Part shown: piece after piece, positions 8,887-17,585 of the stretch
Layout: each line of letters opens with the position of its first letter
How positions within the stretch are numbered: position 1 is the first letter of the stretch
NCBI GenBank assembly: GCA_036262035.1
Contig: DATAJS010000009.1
Location: 248,001-312,000 of the forward strand
Source: Burkholderiales bacterium
GTDB lineage: Bacteria > Pseudomonadota > Gammaproteobacteria > Burkholderiales > SG8-41
DNA: 64,000 nt
Direction of reading: 5' to 3'
Notes under the pieces: model-generated
Told to the model about the DNA's origin: nothing
Database searches by the model: none
What the model saw: only the letters and a program-made list of their open reading frames with translations
Made by a program: the position numbers and the translations under genes

Positions 8887-9699
8887 ATGAACCATCCCGG
8901 CACTCCGCTTTCGATCACGGACAAGCTCGTCGCCCGCAAGGAAGGCGGCATCGGCTGGATCGTCTTCAACAATCCCGCGCGCCACAACGCGGTGTCGCTC
9001 GAGATGTGGCAGTCGCTCACCAACGTGCTCAAGGCCTACGCGGAGGATGCCGAGGTGCGGGTGATCATCCTGCGCGGGGAGGGCGAGAAGGCTTTCGTCG
9101 CCGGCGCCGACATCTCGCAGTTCAAGGAAAAGCGCTCGAGCCCCGAAGCGGTCGCGCATTACAACGCGACGGCCGACGAGGCAGGCGAGACGCTGCGCAA
9201 TTCGCCCAAGCCCACGATCGCCATGATCCGCGGTTATTGCATCGGCGGCGGCACCGGCATCGCGGTGGGCTGCGACATCCGCATCGCGGCCGACGACGCG
9301 CGCTTCGGCGTTCCCGCCGCCAAGCTCGGCCTGGGCTATCGGTTCGCCGGCATCAAGCGGCTCACCGACATCGTCGGCCCGTCGTTCGCTGCGGAGATCT
9401 TCTACACCGGGCGCCAGTTCAACGCGCAGGAAGCGCTGCAGATGAACCTCATCAATCGGCTCGTGCCCGCCGCGGAGCTCGAGAAGTACACGCTCGACTA
9501 CGCGACCACGATCTCGAACAACGCGCCGCTCACGATCGCGTCGGTCAAGCGCGCGCTGCTCGAGTGCGCTCAGGATCCCGAGAAGCGCGACCTCGGCCGC
9601 TGCCAGCAGATGGTCGACGCCTGCTACGCGAGCGCGGACTACAAGGAAGGGCAGACGGCGTTCATGGAGAAGCGCAAACCGGTCTTCACCGGCCGCTGA
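8887..9699 (+). CDS. Enoyl-CoA hydratase/isomerase family protein lacking the usual catalytic glutamates
   Basis: The 270-residue protein has the crotonase fold. FVAGADISQFKE and IRGYCIGGGTGIAVGCDIR form the CoA-binding and oxyanion-hole segments. In classical hydratases two glutamates follow, in a G-x-P-E and an LGL-P-G-GGTQRL context. Here the segment reads RFGVPAAKLGLGYRFAG, so neither glutamate is present. It may catalyse another crotonase-superfamily reaction or use different residues. It stands alone on the plus strand, and its end overlaps the end of the convergent GT39 gene by 14 bp. The dehydrogenase and thiolase genes 2.7 kb downstream may belong to the same pathway. Confidence 0.85.
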   Translation: MNHPGTPLSITDKLVARKEGGIGWIVFNNPARHNAVSLEMWQSLTNVLKAYAEDAEVRVIILRGEGEKAFVAGADISQFKEKRSSPEAVAHYNATADEAGETLRNSPKPTIAMIRGYCIGGGTGIAVGCDIRIAADDARFGVPAAKLGLGYRFAGIKRLTDIVGPSFAAEIFYTGRQFNAQEALQMNLINRLVPAAELEKYTLDYATTISNNAPLTIASVKRALLECAQDPEKRDLGRCQQMVDACYASADYKEGQTAFMEKRKPVFTGR

Positions 9700-10912
9700 C
9701 GCCGGGGCGGCGCTGGGCCAAGCGCGCCAGCGCGCCCGCCGCGAAGACCACGAGAAAGACTTCCAGCGGCAGGCGATAGCGCAGCGACGCGATCGTCACC
9801 GTGTGCACCAGCGTGAAGTAGGCGAACAACGCGTAGATGGGCAAGAGGCGCCGCCACTCGCGGCGATACAGCCACACCGCGCACAACGCGAGCAGCAGCG
9901 CCGGGCCGTAGCTCGCGGCGACGACGAAGCGGTACGGTCCCTGCCGGAACAGCTCGTAGTTCGGGAACACGTTCCAGAACCGGACAAGCTTGCGTCCCGC
10001 GTCGTGCACGAAGCGGCCCGGTTCCGCGACGATGTACTCGACCGCACGCGCATGATAGCGGCGGTCGCGCCGGACCTCGGGCAGCTTCTCGGTCTCGTCG
10101 GTGAAGGGCTGCTCCACGTCGCTGTTCCAGTCGACGCCGGCCGTCGTGTTGGCGCGGTTGTTCCCCAGATACAAATTGCTCGCCGAGCCGGTCGTGAACC
10201 ACACCGGCTCGCCGAGGATCAGCGCATTGCGGATCCACCACGGGCTCAACGCGGCGCAATAGACCGTCGCGGCCACCGCGACGATGCGCGCGGCTTCACG
10301 CCATGAATGCGAAGGACGCCGCGCGAACAACAGCGGCAGTACCAGCGGCAGCCATGTAAGGCTCGGTTTCGCATACGTGGCCGCCGCCATCAGCGCGGCA
10401 TACGCGGCGAGCCTGGAGTACCGGGCGGGCTCTTCGGCCCAGACATACAGCCAGCGCATCGCCGCCGTCAGCAGCGTCATGAAGAGCGTCTCGGACAGCA
10501 GCAGCGTCTGGAACGCGACGAACATCGGGTAGACGAGCACGCCCGCGAAAGCGAGCGTGCCTGCGGCGCGCGGCGCGAAGAGCCTTTGGGCGAGATCTGC
10601 AGCGTGCCACGCCATCACCACGAGCATGAGCGCCTGCAGGCAGCGCGCGGCCGCGACGAGCGCAGGCTCGCTGCCCGTCGCCGCGTACAGCACGCCGTAC
10701 ACGAGACCGGTGAGCGGCATCTCCCACGCGCGGTCCTCTCCGATTCGAAACTGGCCCGACTGCGCGAATGCGATCGCCTCCGAGATGAAGCGCTGCTCGT
10801 CGGGAAAGCGGGGCGCGAGCGGGAAGACCGCGAGATCGATGACCACGCAGGCGCCGAACACGAGCGCCGCGAAAAGCGCGAGCCCGCGACCCGGCCGCCA
10901 TCGCCCGGTCAT
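9686..10912 (-). CDS. ArnT/PMT-like membrane glycosyltransferase (GT-C fold, GT39 type)
   Basis: The ATG at 10912 overlaps the stop of the upstream glycosyltransferase (ATGA), giving 408 residues. The first helix (GLALFAALVFGACVVIDLAV) is followed by APRFPDEQRFISEAIAFA, the acidic first-loop motif of GT-C enzymes that use a polyprenyl-phosphate sugar. About nine to ten membrane helices follow. It is the last gene of a GtrA-GT2-GT39 operon, so it is the likely transferase that moves the lipid-linked sugar made by the GT2 enzyme onto a periplasmic acceptor such as O-antigen, lipid A or a protein. The target is unknown. Confidence 0.85.
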   Translation of the reverse strand: MTGRWRPGRGLALFAALVFGACVVIDLAVFPLAPRFPDEQRFISEAIAFAQSGQFRIGEDRAWEMPLTGLVYGVLYAATGSEPALVAAARCLQALMLVVMAWHAADLAQRLFAPRAAGTLAFAGVLVYPMFVAFQTLLLSETLFMTLLTAAMRWLYVWAEEPARYSRLAAYAALMAAATYAKPSLTWLPLVLPLLFARRPSHSWREAARIVAVAATVYCAALSPWWIRNALILGEPVWFTTGSASNLYLGNNRANTTAGVDWNSDVEQPFTDETEKLPEVRRDRRYHARAVEYIVAEPGRFVHDAGRKLVRFWNVFPNYELFRQGPYRFVVAASYGPALLLALCAVWLYRREWRRLLPIYALFAYFTLVHTVTIASLRYRLPLEVFLVVFAAGALARLAQRRPGVSGR

Positions 10913-11847
10913 GTCGGCGGCCGGAAGACGAGCGGGATGCCGAGGTAGTGCAGCCGCTTGATCTCGCGGCGGCTGCGCGCGACCGAATCGAGGAGCACGC
11001 CGCAGGTAAAGCTCAACGCGGCGACGATCATCATGCCGGTGACGAGGACGGCGGTCGGCAGGCGCGGCACGAGCCCGGTCTCGAGATATTCGGTAGCGAG
11101 CGGCACCGCGAGGAACAGCGCGGCCGCTCCCAGCAGCGCCGCGATCGTGGAGAAGAACGCGAGCGGCCGCACCTCCTTGAGCAGGCGCGCGATCATGGCG
11201 ACGATGCGCAAGCCGTCGCGGAAGGTGTTGAGCTTGCTCACCGAGCCTTCGGGCCGGTTGCGGTACGCCGTGTCGACTTCGGCGATCGGCATGTTCATCT
11301 CGAGCGCGTGGATGGTGAGCTCGGTCTCGATCTCGAAACCGGTCGACAGCGCAGGAAACGACTTCACGTAGCGCCGGCTGAAGATCTTGTAGCCGGACAA
11401 CATGTCGTCGAGACGATCTCCGAACAGGCGCTTCGCCATGCCCGTGAGCACGCGGTTGCCCCAGCGATGGCCGCGCCGCCAGTTCTGGGCGTCGGTCTCG
11501 CGGCGGCGGCCGTTCACGAGGTCGAGGCGCTCGGCGAGGAGCTTGTCGACCATGGCCGGCGCTGCGGCGGCGTCGTAGGTGTCGTCGCCGTCGACGAGCA
11601 CGTACACGTCCGCGTCGACGTCCGCGAACATGCGGCGTATCACGTGGCCCTTGCCCTGCAGCGGCTCGGCAAAGACCTGCGCGCCGGCCTCGCGCGCGAG
11701 GCGCGCGGTATCGTCGCGCGAGTTGTTGTCGTAGACCACGACGTCGGCGCAGGGCAGGGCGGCGCGGAAATCGCGCACGACCCTGGCGATCGCGGCCGCT
11801 TCGTTGTAGCACGGAATGATCACCGCGACGCTGGGTGCGCTGGACAC
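10909..11847 (-). CDS. GtrB/DPM1-like glycosyltransferase family 2
   Basis: The 312-residue protein has a GT2 catalytic domain (AVIIPCYNEAAAIARVV near residue 8, VVYDNNSRDDT, VLVDGDDTYD as the DxD-type metal site). Two C-terminal membrane segments lie at about 228-250 and 265-290. This is the architecture of polyprenyl-phosphate glucosyl/mannosyl synthases, which load one sugar onto undecaprenyl phosphate. It sits 7 bp after gtrA-like and overlaps the GT39 gene by 4 nt, matching Gtr glycosylation cassettes. Confidence 0.88.
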   Translation of the reverse strand: MSSAPSVAVIIPCYNEAAAIARVVRDFRAALPCADVVVYDNNSRDDTARLAREAGAQVFAEPLQGKGHVIRRMFADVDADVYVLVDGDDTYDAAAAPAMVDKLLAERLDLVNGRRRETDAQNWRRGHRWGNRVLTGMAKRLFGDRLDDMLSGYKIFSRRYVKSFPALSTGFEIETELTIHALEMNMPIAEVDTAYRNRPEGSVSKLNTFRDGLRIVAMIARLLKEVRPLAFFSTIAALLGAAALFLAVPLATEYLETGLVPRLPTAVLVTGMMIVAALSFTCGVLLDSVARSRREIKRLHYLGIPLVFRPPT

Positions 11848-11854
11848 GTTCTGT

Positions 11855-12256
11855 TTATCCCCGTTTGTCGTCGGGAGCGCCGAAGACGAAGAGCTTCGCG
11901 AGCACGAAATTTACCAGCAGCCCCAGCGCCGATCCAATGACGAGCGCGACGAGCGCGTGCCGGTCGAGCTGCGGCACCGCGAAGATCGTCGCGGCGTATG
12001 CGGCCAGATTGGCGATCAGGCCCGCACCCTGGCTTAGCATGTAGCGCGCGAGCTCCGCGAGCCCGCCGCGGCTGCCGAAGGTGTAGCGGTGGTTGAGCCA
12101 GTACGTGACCAGGACCGCGAGCGGGAAGGACACCGCGCGGCAGGGCAGCGCCGACCAGCCGAAGCCGTACTGGAGCACCGCGATCGCCGCCGCTTCGACC
12201 GCGAAGCCGACGCCGCCGACCATGCAGTAGCGGAGGAGCTGTGTGAGCAGGGCCAT
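11855..12256 (-). CDS. GtrA family membrane protein
   Basis: Starting at ATG 12256 the product has 133 residues, the normal GtrA size; the longer open frame upstream has no GtrA similarity and runs antisense into the next gene. Four membrane helices are visible, with YCMVGGVGFAVEAAAIAVL first and FPLAVLVTYWLNHRYTF second, the latter carrying the conserved WLNHRYTF motif. GtrA proteins are thought to flip polyprenyl-phosphate sugars to the periplasm. First gene of the three-gene operon. Confidence 0.9.
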   Translation of the reverse strand: MALLTQLLRYCMVGGVGFAVEAAAIAVLQYGFGWSALPCRAVSFPLAVLVTYWLNHRYTFGSRGGLAELARYMLSQGAGLIANLAAYAATIFAVPQLDRHALVALVIGSALGLLVNFVLAKLFVFGAPDDKRG

Positions 12257-12425
12257 CCGGTCCGAGAGTGAGAATTTGGTATCATCGGCCCCTCGACGCA
12301 CCGCTCGCATCCGTCCCGGCACGCGTACGCCGCAATCGATCCGCCGCTCGCGATCGTAGCGCACCGCGGCAGCGTTTCGACAACGACAATCCGGTTTACC
12401 CGAAGAAACACTCAGAGAGAGCACC

Positions 12426-13955
12426 ATGGCATTCGACGCATCCAGATCCGATCTCACGATCGGCGTTGTCGGCACCGGCGCGATGGGGCGTGGCATCGTC
12501 CAGGTCGCGGCAGCCGGCGGCATGAACGTGCTGATCCAGGACACACGCCCGGGCGCGGCGCAGGAAGCGAAGGACTTCGTCGCGAAGATGATCGCGCGCG
12601 CGGCGGAGAAGGGTCAGCTGACGAAGGAGGCCGCCGACGCCGCCGTCGGACGCATCAAGGTCGTCGAGGCGCTCTCGGACTTCAAGGCGTGCCACATGGT
12701 CGTCGAGGCGATCGTCGAGAACCTCGACGCCAAGCGCGAGCTCTTCGCGCAGCTCGAGGACATCGTCGCCCCCGACTGCATCCTCGCGACGAACACCTCG
12801 TCGCTGTCGGTCACGACGGTCGCGGCCAAGCTCAAGACGCCGCAGCGCTTCGCGGGATTTCACTTCTTCAACCCCGTGCCGCTGATGAAGCTCGTCGAGG
12901 TGATCGAAGGCCTGCAGACCGCGCCGTGGGTGTCGGAAGCGCTGATGACGATCGGCAAACGCATGACGCGCGAACCGGTGCGCCTCGTCGACGCCCCCGG
13001 TTTTCTCGTGAACCAGGTCGGCCGCGGCTACAACCTCGAGGCCTCGCACCTCGTCTACGAAGGCGTCGCCACGTTCGCGGACGTCGATCGCGTGATGCGC
13101 GACGTCGGCGGTTTTCGCATGGGGCCATTCGAGCTGATGGACCTCACCGGTCTCGACGTCACGCAGCCCGCGTCGCACCTCATCTACAACCAGTTCTTCC
13201 AGGAACAGCGTTACCGGCCCAACCTCATCATGCAGTCGCGCTACGAGGCCGGCATCCTGGGGCGCAAGACGAAGAAGGGCTTCTACGAATACGACGCCGA
13301 GATGAAAGCGACGCAGCCGCCCGAGGCGCCGGCGCCTTCGGCGCGTCCCGACAGCGTGTGGGTGAGCCGCGCCGAGGAGCGCGGACATCGCGTGCTCACC
13401 GAGCTGTTGTCGAAGCTCGGCGCCAACGTCGAATCGGGTGACCAGCCGAGCGCGAAAGCGCTGATCCTCGTCACGCCCGTCGGCGAAGACACGACGACGT
13501 GCGCGACCGAGCAGGGACTCGACCCCAGGCGCACCGTCGCCGTCGACACCCTGTTCCCGATGGTGAAGCGCCGCACGATCATGACGACGCCGATCATCGA
13601 TCCGAACTACCGTGAAGCCGCCCACGGGCTCCTCGCCTCAGACGGCGTGCCGGTTACGGTCTGCCGTGACAGTCCCGGCTTCATCGCCCAGCGCATCGTC
13701 GCGATGATCGTCAACATCGGGTGCTCGATCGCGCAGAGCCGCACCGCGACCCCGCCCGACATCGACAAAGCGGTCACGCTCGGCCTCAATTACCCGAACG
13801 GCCCCTTCGCGTTCGGCGAGCTGCTGGGGCCGGCCACCGTGCACCGCATTCTGTCGTCGATGAACCGCATCTATGCGGATCCGCGGTATCGTCCCAATAT
13901 CTGGCTCACGCGCCGGGCGAAGCTCGGCGTCCCGCTGCTCACGGCCGAATCCTGA
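12426..13955 (+). CDS. 3-hydroxyacyl-CoA dehydrogenase (PaaH type)
   Basis: The 509-residue protein starts 7 bp after an AGAGAG stretch. The NAD-binding Rossmann motif is IGVVGTGAMGRGIVQVA near residue 12. The catalytic His segment is FAGFHFFNPVPLMKLVEVI near residue 140, and two copies of the C-terminal 3HCDH helical domain follow (about 188-290 and 415-505). It oxidises 3-hydroxyacyl-CoA to 3-oxoacyl-CoA. Monofunctional double-C-domain enzymes of this length include PaaH/PaaC of phenylacetate degradation and PHB-related dehydrogenases. The thiolase gene starts 23 bp downstream, so the two steps are encoded together. Confidence 0.92.
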   Translation: MAFDASRSDLTIGVVGTGAMGRGIVQVAAAGGMNVLIQDTRPGAAQEAKDFVAKMIARAAEKGQLTKEAADAAVGRIKVVEALSDFKACHMVVEAIVENLDAKRELFAQLEDIVAPDCILATNTSSLSVTTVAAKLKTPQRFAGFHFFNPVPLMKLVEVIEGLQTAPWVSEALMTIGKRMTREPVRLVDAPGFLVNQVGRGYNLEASHLVYEGVATFADVDRVMRDVGGFRMGPFELMDLTGLDVTQPASHLIYNQFFQEQRYRPNLIMQSRYEAGILGRKTKKGFYEYDAEMKATQPPEAPAPSARPDSVWVSRAEERGHRVLTELLSKLGANVESGDQPSAKALILVTPVGEDTTTCATEQGLDPRRTVAVDTLFPMVKRRTIMTTPIIDPNYREAAHGLLASDGVPVTVCRDSPGFIAQRIVAMIVNIGCSIAQSRTATPPDIDKAVTLGLNYPNGPFAFGELLGPATVHRILSSMNRIYADPRYRPNIWLTRRAKLGVPLLTAES

Positions 13956-13978
13956 CCGACCACCGAAAAGGACATCCC

Positions 13979-15181
13979 ATGCTCGACGCGTATCTCTACG
14001 AAGGCCTCCGCACCCCGTTCGGCCGCCACGGCGGCACGCTCGCCAGGGTCCGTCCCGACGATCTGCTCGGTGACGTCATCAGCAACCTCATGAAGCAGTC
14101 GGCGTTCAAGGCCGAGGAGGTCGACGACCTCGTCGTCGGCTGCGCCAACCAGGGCGGCGAGGACAGCCGCTGCGTCGCGCGCCATGCCGGTCTCGCCGCG
14201 GGCCTGCCGATCGAGACCCCGGGAACGGTGCTCCAGCGCAATTGCGCGAGCGGCCTCGACGCCCTCGTCTACGCGTCGCGCGCGGTGACCTGCGGCGAAG
14301 GCGACGTCATCCTGGTCGGCGGCGTGGAGAGCATGAGCCGCGCGCCCATCGTCATCAGCCGCTCCGAGATGGCGTTCGGCCGCGACCAGCACATGGCCGA
14401 CAGCACGATCGGCCCGCGCTTCATGAATCCCAAGATCGTCAAGAAATTCGGCAACGACCAGATGCCGCAGACCGCGGACAACCTCGCGCGGGAATACGGC
14501 ATCACGCGCGAGCAGGCGGACACCTATGCGGCGCGCTCGCAGCAGCGTTACCAGATCGCGAAAGGCGAGGGCTTCTTCGCGGGCGAGATCGCTGCCGTGG
14601 AAATGCCGGCCACGCGCAAAGGCCCGGTGCCGCCGGTCACCGACGACGAGCATCCGCGGCCCGGCACGACCGTCGAAGCGCTCTCCAAGATGAAGTCGCT
14701 GTACGAGGGCGGCGTCACGACCGCGGGCAACGCTTCGGGCGTCAACGACGGCGCGGTGGCGCTGATCGTCGGCTCGAAGAAAGCGGGCGAGAAAGCCGGC
14801 GTCAAACCGCTCGCGCGCGTGATCGCGACCGGCGCCATGGGCGTGCGTCCGGACATCATGGGCATCGGCCCGGTGCCGGCGTCGCAGAAAGCGCTGGCGC
14901 GCGCCGGCCTCACGATCAAGGACATGGACGTCATCGAGATCAACGAGGCGTTCGCCGCGCAGGTCCTGTCGTGCCTGAAAGGGCTCGGCGTCGCCTTCGA
15001 CGACAGCCGGGTGAACCAGAACGGCGGCGCGATCGCCGTGGGCCATCCGCTCGGCGCGTCGGGCGCGCGGCTCGCCCTGACGGCCGCTCGCCAGCTCCAG
15101 CGCAGCGGCGGCCGTTACGCCCTGGTGAGCCTGTGCATCGGCGGCGGTCAGGGTCTCGCGGCGGTGCTCGAGCGCGTCTGA
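13979..15181 (+). CDS. Thiolase, acetyl-CoA acetyltransferase / 3-oxoadipyl-CoA thiolase-like
   Basis: The ATG at 13979 follows AAAAGGA and gives 400 residues beginning MLDAYLYEGLRTPFGRHGG; the open frame upstream lies inside the dehydrogenase gene. The acyl-accepting cysteine is in LQRNCASGLDALVYAS near residue 91. The C-terminal catalytic His and Cys are in NGGAIAVGHPLGASGAR and VSLCIGGGQGLA. The start and length resemble PcaF/PaaJ 3-oxoadipyl-CoA thiolases as well as general acetyl-CoA acetyltransferases. With the dehydrogenase upstream it completes the last two steps of a beta-oxidation-like pathway. Confidence 0.92.
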   Translation: MLDAYLYEGLRTPFGRHGGTLARVRPDDLLGDVISNLMKQSAFKAEEVDDLVVGCANQGGEDSRCVARHAGLAAGLPIETPGTVLQRNCASGLDALVYASRAVTCGEGDVILVGGVESMSRAPIVISRSEMAFGRDQHMADSTIGPRFMNPKIVKKFGNDQMPQTADNLAREYGITREQADTYAARSQQRYQIAKGEGFFAGEIAAVEMPATRKGPVPPVTDDEHPRPGTTVEALSKMKSLYEGGVTTAGNASGVNDGAVALIVGSKKAGEKAGVKPLARVIATGAMGVRPDIMGIGPVPASQKALARAGLTIKDMDVIEINEAFAAQVLSCLKGLGVAFDDSRVNQNGGAIAVGHPLGASGARLALTAARQLQRSGGRYALVSLCIGGGQGLAAVLERV

Positions 15182-15199
15182 CGCGCTGCGGCGGCATCG

Positions 15200-15231
15200 A
15201 AAAAGCCGGGATGCGTTCCCGGCTTTTTTAT
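15200..15231 (+). terminator. Bidirectional intrinsic terminator after the thiolase gene
   Basis: AAAAAGCCGGGA and TCCCGGCTTTTT form a 12-bp stem with a GCGT loop 18 bp after the thiolase stop. The A tract before and T tract after make it usable from both sides, and it also closes the convergent gene ending at 15228. Confidence 0.9.
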
Positions 15232-15935
15232 TTCTGCGACTGCGAAGCGCCGCCGGCCGACGCCGAGATCTCGTCGAGCAACTCTCGATAGAACGCCGGC
15301 CACGCCCGCTCGAAGTTCGCCCGGCTGCCGCCCGCGGCAGCGAAAAGCCGCCGCGCCTCGGCCTTCAGCTTCGCCTGCGAATGCGGCCGCAGCATCGTCC
15401 CTGCAGGATTGCGCAGCGCCCGCGACCGGGCGAGCTGCTTTGCCAGCTCCTCGCGGATCGTAGGACCCCGTGCGGCGAGCGCTTCGTCGCTCCTCAGCTC
15501 GGTCAGCATCACGAGCTGAGCAGCGGTCCCGGAGAGCACGTGCGAGCCCTGGGCGCGCGGCACGTAGGCCTGGGCGCCGGCGCCGAGCACTTCGCGGCGC
15601 TCCTGCGAATCGGCGTGCATCGCGTAACAAACGATCGGGGTGTGCGGATCGAATCGGCGGATCCGGCGGCACAGCTCCGGCGCGCCTATCCAGCCGAGCG
15701 GGCTCTCCAGGACGTAGAGATCGAAGGTGCGCTCGCGCGAGAGCTTCACGAGCTGACCCAGGCTGTCGCCCACGCACAGTTCGTAGGCCCTCAGCAGGCC
15801 GGCGAGGGGGTTGATGCGCGAGGAGCGCGGCAGGAGGCACAGCACGGACTTCGGGCTGCGCCTTGACGAATCCGGGCGCACGCCTGCGCGCGACGGCACA
15901 GGGGCTCCCGCAGCGATGTCCCAAAGCTGCCGCAT
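15228..15935 (-). CDS. Degenerate receiver-domain protein, function unknown
   Basis: The 235-residue protein contains a receiver-like region at about residues 30-135. The position of the phosphoacceptor reads LYVLESPLGWIGAPELCRRI, so an acidic residue other than the usual aspartate is there. The segment HTPIVCYAMHADSQERREVL and the following GAGAQAYVPRA match the T/S and K regions of receivers, with the lysine replaced. The C-terminal 80 residues are helical, with no recognised output domain. It is probably a pseudo-receiver adaptor. It is monocistronic between two terminated or divergent units. Confidence 0.7.
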   Translation of the reverse strand: MRQLWDIAAGAPVPSRAGVRPDSSRRSPKSVLCLLPRSSRINPLAGLLRAYELCVGDSLGQLVKLSRERTFDLYVLESPLGWIGAPELCRRIRRFDPHTPIVCYAMHADSQERREVLGAGAQAYVPRAQGSHVLSGTAAQLVMLTELRSDEALAARGPTIREELAKQLARSRALRNPAGTMLRPHSQAKLKAEARRLFAAAGGSRANFERAWPAFYRELLDEISASAGGASQSQK

Positions 15936-16101
15936 GGTCGATGGGTTTCCGGAAAACCGGCGCGCGGTGTGTCGGTCGATGCTTTGTTGTTCTTGCTGAG
16001 ATCGAGTGTCCTTGCAGGCCTATCGTAAGAGCAATCGGCCAATAGGGCTGCAGGGGATCACCCGACGCAGCGTCCTGCAAGCCTCAATCGTTCGACATGC
16101 C

Positions 16102-16127
16102 CTTCATTTTACATAATACACATTATG
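16102..16127 (-). promoter_or_regulatory. AT-rich promoter/operator candidate with inverted repeat
   Basis: In GC-rich surroundings this short AT-rich stretch holds the inverted repeat CATAAT-ACAC-ATTATG at 16112-16127. On the minus strand TAAAAT follows, a plausible -10. It lies about 175 bp before the receiver-like gene start at 15935. An operator overlapping the promoter is possible; no known regulator site is matched. Confidence 0.4.
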
Positions 16128-16170
16128 CGCAATTCGGGATGAATCCGTCGCCCATCGAGAAAGCCCGCGG

Positions 16171-16809
16171 TCAGCGCTTTGCGCCCGCCCTCACGAGCAC
16201 GTCGGCGACCTCGTTCTGGTGCCTGTCGGTCGCCACGCTCAACGCGTTGTGGCCGTAGGCCGATGTGTAGTTCACGTCCGCCCCGTGCTCGAGGAGCAGC
16301 AGCACCATCGGCAGGTGCCCCTCGCGGGAAGCCATCATGAGAGCGCTGGTGCCGTTCTGGGCGATGGCGTTGACCTGCGCGCCTTTCGCAAGCAGCAGCT
16401 TGGCGACCTCGACGTGATTGTTGACCGCCGCGTACATGAGCGGCGTCCAGCCGGTCTGATTCACTTCCGCGCCGGCGTCGAGCAGGATCTTGACGATGTC
16501 GGCGCGGCCGTTGATCGCGGCCAGCATGAGCGCGGTCTCGCCGTAGGCGTTGCGGGCATTGAGGCGCGGCTTCGCAGCGAGCAGCGTCCGGATGACTTCG
16601 GGCTTGCCGCCGCGGGCCGCGGCCATGAGGAGCGTGTCGCCCTTGGGGTTGACCATGTTCACGTCCGCGCCTCGCTGCAGCAAGCCGGCGATGGTCCGGT
16701 GGTCGTCGATCTCGATCGCCCGCAGCATGTCGTCGTAGGTGTCGGCGAGCGCGGGCGCGGCGACGAGGAGACCGGCGGCCAGCGCCAGGACGCGCAGCAG
16801 GGCGCTCAT
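16171..16809 (-). CDS. Secreted ankyrin-repeat protein
   Basis: The ATG at 16809 overlaps the tatD-like stop (ATGA) and gives 212 residues. A signal peptide is evident at about 1-22 (LLRVLALAAGLLVAAPALA). Five to six ankyrin repeats of about 33 residues follow, for example GDTLLMAAARGGKPEVIRTL, GETALMLAAINGRADIVKIL and TSALMMASREGHLPMVLLLL. One repeat (NQTGWTPLMYAAVNNHVEV) is slightly short. Ankyrin repeats mediate protein binding; export suggests a periplasmic partner. It is the last gene of the long operon. Confidence 0.88.
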   Translation of the reverse strand: MSALLRVLALAAGLLVAAPALADTYDDMLRAIEIDDHRTIAGLLQRGADVNMVNPKGDTLLMAAARGGKPEVIRTLLAAKPRLNARNAYGETALMLAAINGRADIVKILLDAGAEVNQTGWTPLMYAAVNNHVEVAKLLLAKGAQVNAIAQNGTSALMMASREGHLPMVLLLLEHGADVNYTSAYGHNALSVATDRHQNEVADVLVRAGAKR

Positions 16810-17585
16810 GCGGGCGCTCCTTCGCGCTTGAACAGGCCGAAGAAGTTGCGGGTCGTGGCCTCGGCGACCTCCTCGAAAGCGATGCCGCGCAGCTTGGCGA
16901 TCTCCTCGGCGACGTATTTCACCCATCCGGGCCGGTTGGTCTTGCCGCGGTACGGCACGGGCGCCAGATACGGCGAGTCGGTCTCCACCAGCATGCGGTC
17001 GAGCGGGACCCGTTTCGCGACCTCCTTGAGCTCGACGGCGTTCTTGAACGTCACGATCCCCGAGAACGAGATGTGGAACCCGAGGTCGAGCGCGGCGCGG
17101 GCGACGTCCCAGGTCTCGGTGAAGCAGTGCATGACGCCGCCCGCATCCGACGCGCTCTCTTCGCGCATGATCGCGAGCGTGTCGGCGGCGGACGATCGGG
17201 TGTGGATGATGAGCGGCTTCGCGCACGCGCGCGCGGCGCGGATATGCGTGCGAAAGCGCTCGCGCTGCCACTCGAGATCGCCTTCGAGCCGGTAGTAATC
17301 CAGGCCGGTCTCGCCGACGGCCACGACCTTGGGATGGTCGGCGAGCCGCAGGAGCGCGTCGACCGTCACCAGCGGCGCGTCCGGATAATCGGGATGCGTT
17401 CCCACCGACGCGTAGAGGTTTTCGTGCCCCTCCGCGAGCGCCCTCACCTTCGGGAAATCTTCGAGCGTCACCGACACGCACAGCGCGTGCGTGACGCCGT
17501 GCGCGCGCATGTCGTCGAGCACGCCGGGCAGGTCGGCGGCGAGCTCGGGGAAATCGAGGTGGCAGTGCGAATCGACGAGAGTCAT
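16806..17585 (-). CDS. TatD family metal-dependent hydrolase
   Basis: Starting at the ATG that overlaps the holB stop gives 259 residues. The metal ligands of the TIM barrel are in VDSHCHLDFPE, VAVGETGLDYYR, PLIIHTRSSAADTL, a central HCF and LVETDSPYLAPVPYRG. TatD proteins are nucleases active on DNA ends, and some homologues hydrolyse D-aminoacyl-tRNA. The holB-tatD neighbourhood is conserved in proteobacteria (E. coli holB-ycfH). In many relatives a PilZ gene lies between them; here it is absent. Confidence 0.93.
   Translation of the reverse strand: MTLVDSHCHLDFPELAADLPGVLDDMRAHGVTHALCVSVTLEDFPKVRALAEGHENLYASVGTHPDYPDAPLVTVDALLRLADHPKVVAVGETGLDYYRLEGDLEWQRERFRTHIRAARACAKPLIIHTRSSAADTLAIMREESASDAGGVMHCFTETWDVARAALDLGFHISFSGIVTFKNAVELKEVAKRVPLDRMLVETDSPYLAPVPYRGKTNRPGWVKYVAEEIAKLRGIAFEEVAEATTRNFFGLFKREGAPA

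Noticed and set aside
10307-10948. Plus-strand frame opposite the GT39 gene
   Set aside because: No domain; Arg/His-rich antisense composition, and the minus strand has membrane helices and overlapping start/stop pairs.
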